A stretch of 64,000 bases of DNA from Neodiprion pinetum (Eukaryota; Arthropoda; Insecta; Hymenoptera; Diprionidae): NCBI RefSeq assembly GCF_021155775.2, contig NC_060234.1, forward strand, positions 21,166,526-21,230,525, written 5' to 3'. This document shows, piece after piece, positions 12,612 to 22,200 of the stretch. The notes under the pieces were generated by a model. It was given only the letters and a program-made list of their open reading frames with translations. It was not told the DNA's origin and ran no database searches. How positions within the stretch are numbered: position 1 is the first letter of the stretch; each line of letters opens with the position of its first letter. The translations under genes and the position numbers were made by a program.

Positions 12612-13669
12612 TATACTGCTGGCATAATTTTACGATTTTTACGTTATTATCGTATAAAAAAAAGTAATAATAATAACTTTCAATCAAGGCATGGAAAGAT
12701 TGAGAATAAGTGAAATTTGAGAAACTGAATCTCGTTTTTATGCCAGCCGCAAAAACTTATTTATTTCGATTCAAACAAGCCTTTTTCAGTTTGGTTGAAT
12801 TAGAAGAGCTTCTTTATTCCTCTTTTTTCCCCAGGAAATTATACAATTTTTCACGAAATATCGAGAGAGAGAGATTTCAATTTTACTTTCTCGCTGACAA
12901 ATGCCTATTCAATGAAACTCCGAATCATGGGACTTCTTAATATGGCTCGCAAGTGTGTCAAATTACTTGTTGAAATTGGTTTTCTCCATTTTAGAACTTC
13001 TCTTTGTCATCAACATTACATACGTGAATAAAATTAGAAAACTCTTCATGCTTCTCGTACAGGTAGTGGCATAAAATGAATATTCGATTGTTTTGGAAAC
13101 GCGTTCGAAAGTTGACAGGGGCGGCTTTCATCGGGCAAGTTTTTCCGTACATTCCGACGTATATGCATATCAAATCCGTTGCAAATACCTCTGAACCGGG
13201 AAAAATTTCTCGCAGTGATTAGTATAGTCCTTAAATATTTGTTTTTTAAACGTAACGGTAAAACAAAGTACTGGGTACGAAATTAAATCGAATTTTGTAT
13301 AGCTGCGATCAAAAAATGTCTAGTACCTATACACGTTACAATTTCTTGCTTCGGTTTGATTTTGGTGCAACAATAAAATGATTTTGAAGCCCCATTTAGC
13401 CAAAAAAAAAAAAAAATGTAACGAACTAATTAGACAGATTCGACGTTACGATGGCCAGAAAATGTATCGACAATAACTGAAATCAAACTGAACAGTAGCT
13501 TGTAAAATATTTAAACCGTTATTGTAACGTGTTGCGTTATATATAAATAAATTAAATGAACGATTTTGGAGAAGATAGAAATTAAACCAGGGACTTGTCA
13601 TTCATTGATAATTTTGTACCGCATATCATTTTGTCATTAACTCGTAATCATATTGGATCAGACGGGTGG
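12612..13669. other. AT-rich noncoding DNA with a possible old element B remnant
   Basis: Words around 13200-13450 (AAAAATTTCTCGCAGTG, then GTGCAACAATAAAATGATTT, then TTAGCCA) resemble parts of element B in the right order but are heavily diverged. This is a suggestion only. No gene is seen. Confidence 0.35.
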
Positions 13670-14560
13670 GGTACAAAAATGGGAAAGACCAAAACGCGTC
13701 GACGCGATGAAATCCCGAAAGTCAAATCATTGACAGTTACAAACGTAGAAACACCATAAATACGAAAGGACGACTCGTAGAAGAATACAAACTGAGAACG
13801 CAAAAATGTATAAATAATTTTGCACTGTCATTATTTTTTTTTTTTTTTTTTAGAATGGCCAAGATTCGAGGGGCAAAATATTGAATTACGAAAACACCGA
13901 ACAGTCAAAGAGTCGAGTTTTCAAATGTTAGACTCGTCCTTTGTCGAAAATCTACGAATCGGATTTTATCAGTAACGACTGACCAAGACTCGAAAGGTCA
14001 AAATCCCGAAGCTCGCTAACGACAGAATGGCCAGAATGCCGAAAGGTTAAATGACGTCAGAAACACATTTATTCTCTGCAACGCCACACGTAGATATCCA
14101 ACGGTCAGTGCCTTCTGTCATCTGGCACAAGTCTCCATAACTATGACAACCGTACCGCAGCCTTTCGAATTTCTGGCGCTTTTACATTTTGCGGATCGTA
14201 ATTTTGCACCTTCTGAATTTTTGATCGTCGACAACTAACATTTTCGGTTTTGCGGCTGTTCGAAGTATTAGCCGATCTCGATTTTCAATTTCGGAGCTTT
14301 CATTTTTCCGTATCTCCACGTTCCGTGCTTTGGTCATTCGGAATGCCGACTGTTCTGACAATACTTTTTCGGACAAGAGAGCGTTCGGTTAAATGAACTT
14401 TCACGTAAACATTTATTCTATCGCGTGATCGTTCGTTGTTTTAAAATTCGTATCTCGAATATTCCGGGTTTTCGACCAGTCGTCGACCTTCCCGTCTTTC
14501 GGGATTTTCATCCTAACCCGATCTAATAATTTTTTATGAATTTTGCTTACATCAGAATCG
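13670..14560. repeat. Region of recurring degenerate short words
   Basis: Variants of AGAATGGCCAGAATGCC, CGAAAGGTCAAAATCCCGAA and TCGGAATGCC recur many times. They lie mainly in one orientation up to about 14060 and mainly as reverse complements (TTTCGGGATTTT, CATTCGGAATGCCGA) after about 14160. An 18-base T run sits at 13836-13853. The pattern suggests an eroded array of roughly 20-base units with an inverted second half, but no exact period could be fixed by eye. Confidence 0.4.
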
Positions 14561-16138
14561 CACATCGATAAATCGATACGCGGTCGACGCGCGATCCGTC
14601 GATCACCACATAAGATCGCGTGTTGACCCGCGTAATTTAAAACGGCACTTAGGCTGGCTGCATATAATTTTCCACGATAATAAATGAAATTTCGCTCAGT
14701 GTTATCGGCGAGCGTTCCTCTCCGCGACAATAATAACATTCCTCCCACAGACATCTCGATAAATTCGCAAACGATATTGCTTAACTCAACGGGGGTTTCC
14801 TGCTTACACCCGTATAAGGTACGACAGGCGATCAACCGCGGCTTTGCGTTCTGCCAGCGAATGCATATATCGAGTGAATTATATCACGTTGACACGAATG
14901 AGTTGTCGCGGCGGAATGCTCGGAGTCAGGCGAATACCGGGGGTTTCAACCCCCCCAAGAAGACAGGGTGTCGGCAACGAAGTTCGCGTGCAAACGCGCA
15001 TAGCTATAAGCCACGTGAAACGACGCGGTCTGTGCGCCTCCGGCGGTAATCAAAGCCTCGTTTGTACGCCGGTTTTTACCCAGCGAACACAATTTTTGTA
15101 CGACACGATTCTACCTTCGCACCAACGACACACGGATTTCAGTGACTGGGCATAAAATAGAACAAGTTTGCACGCGCTCGCGAGAATTTGTCCGAGATCG
15201 TTTTCATGTTGAAATAATTCAAGTCTCTCAAAAAAATTATTTAAAACTAGCATAAAATTCGGCCGTCGAGGAGAAAATTTTTATATTTTATCATCGAAAT
15301 GTACGGACGACATGTAACTGTTTATTTTTTTATCAGATATTTTAAAATACAAAAGTTACGCGCGCTCGAGTTGCGTTGTTAGATCAGGATTTGACACGGC
15401 GACTTCGTTATTCGATAGTTTGAAACTGGGAATGACTCTTGTGATTTTCGAAATTTGCAAAATTGAAAGACAATTTACAATTTAAACTTAGATACAATCT
15501 TCCAAAATGTGCAAAAGAAACGTAAAAAACGTGACTATTTCCTACTCTCCATTGCCATTCTTTATTTGGAGTTAAAATCACCTCAGTCATAAAAAATCTT
15601 TAAAAAAAAATACATTTTTCATTGAAACCTCAACCTTTTCACTTGTTCCGAGTCCTAGTTATGAACGAATATACAAGTTTACTATTTGGATCTTTCAGTT
15701 ATTAGTATTCTCCATCGAGCTTGATCGATTGAAATTCCAGGTATTCCAGAAATGACATTTCAAAAACTTGCATTCTAATCAAATTGCGACGTGAACTTCA
15801 ACGTACTACAATTTACCGCCAATTCAACACTGTCCAACACCATTATCGTACATCGTTCAACACCACAATTTTCGACGTCTTTTTGCAGGTGATTAGATTC
15901 AATTTTTCTTTCAAACCAAAGCTGGCTGCACCGATGAAGCCTTAACGTTCCGCCGTCGTAACAGCCCGACGCGATATCCGCGTCCGTGAAACCATCGGAT
16001 AATTAAGCCGCGGTTCGTTAGCCACAGATCTAAGTGTCAAGGAGTAAACACACGACGCTGCATGCAGTGAATTGTTTGCGCGCAACGACGTAAGACGGAG
16101 GAAGATACGGATACGGGTGATAGCTGCTGGTGTCTCCT
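14561..16138. other. Noncoding DNA
   Basis: A GC-balanced stretch lies at 14560-15170 with overlapping open frames on both strands and no recognised product; AT-rich sequence follows. Nothing else is visible. Confidence 0.5.
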
Positions 16139-16195
16139 TATATATACATATATATATACATATATATGTATAAGTATATACACCCTCGGCCTTGC

Positions 16196-16232
<37 letters not shown>

Positions 16233-16412
16233 TGTTTTTATATCAGTCGGTGAAGGATCTGGTGGACGCCTTCTCTTCCCGCGGGATGGAAGGAGAAGAG
16301 TGACGCATTGTCCTCCCGCTTTCTCTATATCTGCGGCTCCCTCATCCCTTGTCAACGGGAGTCTCTCCTCCTCCTCCTCCTCCTCCTCCTCTCTCTCTCT
16401 CTCGCTCTCTAT
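16139..16412. repeat. Microsatellite cluster: (TA/AC)n, (GA)n, (TCC)n, (CT)n
   Basis: A TATATAC-type tract lies at about 16139-16183, (GA)n at 16198-16230, (CTC)n at 16364-16390 and (CT)n at 16390-16412. The GA and CT tracts are complementary and could pair as a stem with a loop of about 160 bases. Long arginine/glutamate- and serine/leucine-rich open frames across this region simply translate the repeats. Confidence 0.9.
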
Positions 16413-17740
16413 TCCTCATTCACTCCGCGCAGCTTGCTCTATTTTTCTCTCCATTCCGCTTTCTCGGATCCTCAGGCAGCGCAGCTCCCGGGATCATCTG
16501 GCCCATTGTTGCCAGGTAAACAATTTGCTAACACTCAACCCCAACCCGACACAACTGCCGCCGTTGGAGATCAGAACCAGTCGAGTGACGCCGCTACTTC
16601 ACCCTTGCTTCCTTCTCCTTCCTTCTCCTTCTCCTTCCTCCTCGACCCCTCTGTTAGGGAAACCCTTTCGTTCGCCCTATCTTTTTACGTCACCAGCACA
16701 TTCGGGGGAACCACTAACTACCGTCATCCTTACCCAAGACGAATCTATCTTACACCCCGCGAAGGAACGATCGCCGTGAGTAAAGAGGTGATGTGGAAAT
16801 CACAAAAAGGAGAAAAGGAGACGGGAACAAGAGAAGAACAAAGCGTGCTCGATAAGAAGCGAATACTCAGATTATCCTAATACATCTTGGATATTGTTGG
16901 TCCAATCTTGAGGAATTAATTAAGACTCCTCCATTCGTCTCAAAATTGGTAAGTATCATTCTCGAGTCTACGTGACAGACGTTATATATTGTTACGGTTT
17001 CCCCCTTCGAAGATGCATGTATTTATTTGATTAATCAAAATGACAACGAACGACTTTTGGAATCAACGAGCAGCTTGCGGGATTCCTGAAACGGACTTTA
17101 AAACGTCACGCGTCTCCTTGTACTTTTGTCCTAAGATAAACCGCCCCAGTCTTTTCGAATTCTCCTGATTATTTATTTCGCCCTTTTACGTAACAATATT
17201 TATACCGACAAGTATGAATTTCAGTCTGAAGTGAGCTAATGAAAATTGACTCAATCGACTCAGAATTCATCAGATCCATATATTGTTTTTTTTTTCTCGC
17301 TTCCTCTTACTACGACAGCTTGTTGAAACCGTGGTTTGAGAATTCGGACGGGTACGGGTCAGGAAATAATTCTCTGACCGTGTTCGGAGAGGGTCGGAAA
17401 ATCGCAACGTACACTAACAAATAATCTCCAACATGAATCGCATATATATTACGCATACCGGCCGATAAAAACGTTACATCGCACAATACACGAGGAGTGG
17501 AACTCTTGAAAGAACTGATTTCCACTCGTTCCAACTCGGAGAACGCGGAGCTTCCAGTATTTATTTACCGAACTTCTCAGCCGCCTTCACCTCGGCATTC
17601 ACCGGCGAATCTCTTGAGGAATAAAAAAGGGGGGAGGAAATATTCTCGTACAAGCGGTTCGGAGGATCGAGTGAGACACTCCAATTACTGATTTGTACGT
17701 TCATCTGCTGCCGATAGCCGATGAAAATAAAATCGGAATC
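16413..17740. other. Noncoding DNA preceding the retrotransposon
   Basis: A pyrimidine-rich GC-balanced patch (16410-16800) carries open frames of no recognised family. Donor-like words CCAGGTAAAC (about 16513) and CCGTGAGTAAAG (about 16773) occur but no exon could be supported. The AT-rich remainder shows nothing. Confidence 0.45.
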
Positions 17741-17745
17741 TTTGG
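17741..17745 (+). repeat. Target-site duplication, left copy (TTTGG)
   Basis: The five bases before the 5' LTR are TTTGG and recur immediately after the 3' LTR at 25465-25469. A five-base duplication fits integration by a BEL/Pao integrase. Confidence 0.9.
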
Positions 17746-17984
17746 TGTTCAGTGCCTGAGCGTCGTTTTGTGCCCGTGTCATTGCAATCTCGAGTGCGAG
17801 CCGCGCTCGAACGATTCGTCTCCGCAGGGATGCCAAATCTCGCGTAGATGAGGAGGCGAGCGCGCATCACGCATTTTTTTAAAACAGTCGAGTTAAGTCG
17901 TCCGTCTAGTGACGATCGTGAGTGACGCCGTGCGTTCTCTCGTAACACAACCAAAAGACGAGAGGCCCAAATATCCTCTCGTAT

Positions 17985-18064
17985 CGTTCGCTCCTCGGAG
18001 TAAGGTAGATGAGTACGGCCCGAGTGTCTCTCATTCTACACGGGACCGAGTGCCCATACACGCA
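17985..18064 (+). repeat. LTR internal 80-bp duplication, unit 1 (5' LTR)
   Basis: This unit runs from CGTTCGCTCC to ATACACGCA and is repeated at 18144-18223 with a difference of only a couple of bases near its start. The two units are separated by 79 bases. It holds GTAGATGAGTACGGCC and CACGGGACCGAGTG. Duplicated blocks in LTRs often correspond to enhancer modules, but the function here is inferred. Confidence 0.9.
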
Positions 18065-18143
18065 TACCAAGGGTCTTGCACCCTTCCATCATACAACGAG
18101 CCCGAGCGCTCTTGGTGTACTACCAACACCAATCATTCATACA

Positions 18144-18223
18144 CGTTCGCTCTACGGAGTAAGGTAGATGAGTACGGCCCGAGTGTCTCTCATTCTACAC
18201 GGGACCGAGTGCCCATACACGCA
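18144..18223 (+). repeat. LTR internal 80-bp duplication, unit 2 (5' LTR)
   Basis: Second copy of the 80-bp block, starting CGTTCGCTCT rather than CGTTCGCTCC. The pair occurs again in the 3' LTR at 24882-24961 and 25041-25120. Confidence 0.9.
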
Positions 18224-18571
18224 AATCATACGAAATTCGATCGAATCGAATAAAACAAAAATCACAATACGAAACGAACTCGAGATCGCGGTGGCGCGAG
18301 CCAAACGGGCTGTAATCGGCATATACACATTCATATACACAATCGACACATACTTTTATACGTTTACAAAATACACGTTCATACTTCGTGGGTTTTTATG
18401 CCGCAAGGCTTTTCCCACAAGAGCCAATAAACATTCATAATTCGATGGCTCAAACGCGAGAGTTTTTTTATTCAAGAAAACCTCAACCTCTATCCTTCAC
18501 CCAAATAAAAAGGGTTCAATTCAAAACTACGAGGCAACTTCGCCTATGAAGAAGCTTCGACTATACAAATT

Positions 18572-18595
18572 TGGTGTCAGAATCGGGATACGAAC
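18572..18595 (+). promoter_or_regulatory. Primer binding site, probably for tRNA-Leu
   Basis: Four bases after the 5' LTR the sequence reads TGGTGTCAGAATCGGGAT and then ACGAAC. The reverse complement ends TTCTGACACCA, which is the usual 3' end of insect leucine tRNAs starting GTCAG. Past the first 11 bases there are a few mismatches with the leucine tRNA T-arm as I recall it. That the site primes minus-strand synthesis follows from its place; the identity of the tRNA is inferred. Confidence 0.75.
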
Positions 18596-19202
18596 ACACG
18601 CCCGCATAGAGGACAAGAAGAAAAAGGTGCAAACGTGCATCGTATTCAATAAATCGTGCCACTCTTCGACTAGCCAGCCATCGTCTCCAAACACGTCACC
18701 CCCCAGTTCGCCATCGATGGAAAACGATCATCATCTACAAAAAGATAAGTACACAAACGGTACAAGATTCTTAATATCGTATTATACACTTTCTCTGGCG
18801 TTATACGTCTTTCTATAGTTCATAACGTTCGACGTAGTCGAAAACACATTTCGGTCCAACGCACGCTTTGTGTGAAGAACGTAGCATGCATATATCCGAC
18901 GATCACGTGTATAAAACATAGGTCTCGTTTTCTGTTATGAGAGTCTCGATATCTAGGCGTTGAAAGATAACCGTCGCACGGGGAGGTTTGTTTACACTTG
19001 ACGCGGGCCGCGCTCGCTCTCTTGATCTTATACGGTGAAAGACGGACGAGTTCGCGCGCGTTTTCGAAAAGATACGCGCTGCACGGGGAGAGGCTTAGAG
19101 CCGACCCTTGAAAATCAGTCCAGCTTCGACATCGAACGCATAGACGTCGTATCCTGTTTTTTCTCGAAGATCTCAAATATTTGTACGCACAAGCTCAGTA
19201 AA
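18596..19202 (+). other. BEL/Pao 5' untranslated leader
   Basis: About 600 bases lie between the primer site and the Gag-Pol start. The Gag-Pol frame stays open for 56 codons before the first in-frame ATG, back to a GTG at 19035, but without an ATG. Packaging and dimerisation signals would be expected here but cannot be recognised by eye. Confidence 0.7.
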
Positions 19203-22200
19203 ATGGCTGCCCGCGTAAAGTTTATTAATCAAAAGCGTGCGACTTTAAAGGCGAACATTACCAAACTTAAGCGACTCACGGAGGACGCGGATTTTGAACC
19301 CGCGAACATAAAAATGCGGGCGGATCGTGTAAAAGAACAATTTCGAACATACGAGGAATTACACGATGAACTCGCATTATTAACCGACGGAGACGGTGAC
19401 AACGTCGATGACTTCGACGAGTTGCAAGATCGATTCTACGCGATCATAACTAAAATCGAGACAGATTTATCATCGACAGCACCACAACATCCCGGTGTAG
19501 CAAACGTGACGTCGCTGCCGATCGACGGCACGCGTCGACTTAAATTGCCGGTCGCCGACCTCCCAAGGTTCGACGGCAACATCGAAAAGTGGCTATCGTT
19601 TAAAAATACATTTTTGACAATGATCGACTCTCGCGAAGACATAACGAAATTACAAAAATTCTTGTATCTAAAAAATTGCCTAGAGGGTGACGCGTTAAAT
19701 AAAATTCTCATTTACAACGTGAGCGAAGAAAATTACGGGACGGCATGGAAGTTACTTCTAGATTCGTATGACAAGACTCGAATTTTGATAGTAAAACATC
19801 TCGACGCGATCCTCGAGTTGCCCGCGGTAAAAAAGGCGACACATAAAGATTTAGCGCGACTCGTTGACGACATGCGCCAACACGTGAACATGCTCGCGTC
19901 ATTGGACGTGATACCAGATGAACACTTGTTAGTCCGGATAATCGAGCGCGCGTTACCCAACAATATTCGGGTGAAGTGGGAAGAGACGCTCAATCTCGAC
20001 ACCTCGCCAACGCTCGAGCAAATTTACAAATTCGTCTCCGAGACCGCGTTTCGTTTATATACGCTCGAACAAGATGTATCGCGTTCCAAAACAGAGACCA
20101 ATTACAAACGACCGCTTCCGAATTATAAAGATCAAAGCGGAATCAAGACACGACGCGGAGAAAATGGCGCGCGTACGTTAGCGATAGGCACGTCAGCAAA
20201 GTGCGTAGTGTGCAAACGGGAGAGTCATCCCATATACCAGTGTCGCGAATTTCAAAAAATGACGGTTCATCAACGGTGGAATTTCGTCAAGAGTTCATCG
20301 CTCTGCAAAAATTGCCTGCGCTCGCACCGCGGCAAATGCACTTCGACGCATTGCAAAAACTGCTCCAGGTTTCACCACACTCTTTTGCACAACGAATCTC
20401 CTGCTGCATCCACCCATGCGACCCAAGAAACGATACCATCGGATACACCTAAGTCGACAACAAAGGTAAATTTAACATGTAGCAAAATGATTACATACAG
20501 CTTCACGTCAAGGGCGTTACAGTCGCAGTTAATGCTGAGCGCTCAAATACGCGTCAAAGACTCACGCGGTCAATACCTAAAACGTCGCGCTTTGTTAGAC
20601 ACTTGTGCGACAGCGCATTTTATCACGGAGGATCTTGTGAGAGAATTGAAACTACCGATACGCGCGTGCACGATCGCGGTAGGAATGATCGACGACGCAA
20701 ATACAATTTCTAAAGGCGCGGTCGAATGTACATTTTATTCGATACACGATAATTTCAACAAAACTCTCACGTTTCTGGTCATACCGAAAATAGCTGATAA
20801 CGTACCGAACGAAATCTTTCCTCGCGAATCAATCGACTTACCGCGGAATGTAAAATTGGCCGATCCGCAATTCCATTTGCCTGGAAGGATCGACATCCTC
20901 ATCGGGTCAGGGACAACGTTGTCATTATTATCGATCGGACAATGCGATTTGTCCCGCGACGGCTGCGATCTCGTCTTACAGAAAACTCAGCTCGGCTGGG
21001 CCGTTGCCGGCGGAAAATCAAACACGACGGTCGGGAAACGAACGTCGTGCCAACTAACCGAATTAAAGGAAACAATCGAAAAATTCTGGTTGCTCGATGA
21101 TGCAAACGCTGGTCAAAGAAAATTATCAGAAAATACAAGCTGCGAAACTCATTTCATTCGAAACGTCACTCGCGAACCGTCGGGACGGTACGTCGTTCGT
21201 CTGCCGTTCCGCAGCGCCGATCGAGACCTCGGTGATTCGCGATCTATGGCTTTGCGACGATTTGCTGGCTTGCAAAAAAGGCTTAACGCGGACCCGGTCC
21301 TTAAAGCGGAATATCATCGCGTTATGAATGAGTACATAGAACTAGGCCATATGTCACTCGTTGTCGACGAATCGCTACCCGGTTATTATCTCCCACACCA
21401 CGCGGTCATAAAGGCGACAAGCGCTACGACGAAGACCCGAGTTGTCTTCGATGCGTCCGCCAAAACAAGCATGGGAGTGTCGCTTAACGATACGCTGATG
21501 GTCGGCCCGACTATTCAATTGAAACTAATCGAGCATCTTTTACGATTTCGCAGTTATAAATTTGTGATTACCGCGGACATCGCGAAAATGTACCGACAAA
21601 TTTGGATCGCCCCCAGCGATCGTCGGTACCAACGAGTTTTCTGGCTCCAACAGGAAAGAATTCGCGTATTCGAACTAAACACCGTAACGTTCGGCGTGTC
21701 GTCGGCTCCGTTTCTTGCGATACGAACCGTACAAAAACTTGCAAGCGATGAGAGCGCGGATTATCCTAAGGGGGCCGAGGTTTTAACGCGCGACTTATAC
21801 GTCGACGATTTGTTATCAGGGGCAAACACCTTTGAGGAAATCGTACAAATTCGGGACGAAGTGATCGAAATATTGAAGCGTGGCGGATTCGACATTCGAC
21901 AATGGGCGTCAAATCACCCGCAGGCCCTAAATAATTTGAGCAAAAAAACCGCAGATATCGATTTTCTGACAGACGAAAATCCTGTGCACAAAACACTCGG
22001 TATATCATGGAACGCGCGGAATGACGACTTCCTTTATACGGTGAAACGTATCGAGCCCTCCGAGAAGGTCACAAAACGATATATCTTATCAGAAATCGCG
22101 AAAATTTTCGACCCCCTCGGTTTACTCGGTCCGGTGATTCTCACCTCGAAAGTGATTATGCAACGATGCTGGAAAGCAAAAACTACATGGGACGAGTCCG

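Larger units (their letters stand above)
17746..18567 (+). repeat. 5' LTR of the BEL/Pao element
   Basis: 822 bp, beginning TGTTCAG and ending CTATACA. It carries two AATAAA words followed by a third near the 3' end (18249-18254, 18426-18431, 18504-18509), any of which could serve polyadenylation. The transcription start could not be placed. Open frames inside the LTR are repeated exactly in the 3' copy and have no known product. Confidence 0.96.

Noticed and set aside
16192..16880. Frames of 195 and 190 codons across the microsatellite cluster
   Set aside because: They translate (GA)n, (TCC)n and (CT)n; overlapping long frames in two phases are typical of such repeats.
18168..18440. 90-codon frame inside the LTR, repeated at 25065-25337
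   Set aside because: Its duplication follows from the LTR duplication; there is no known product and the frame is driven by composition.
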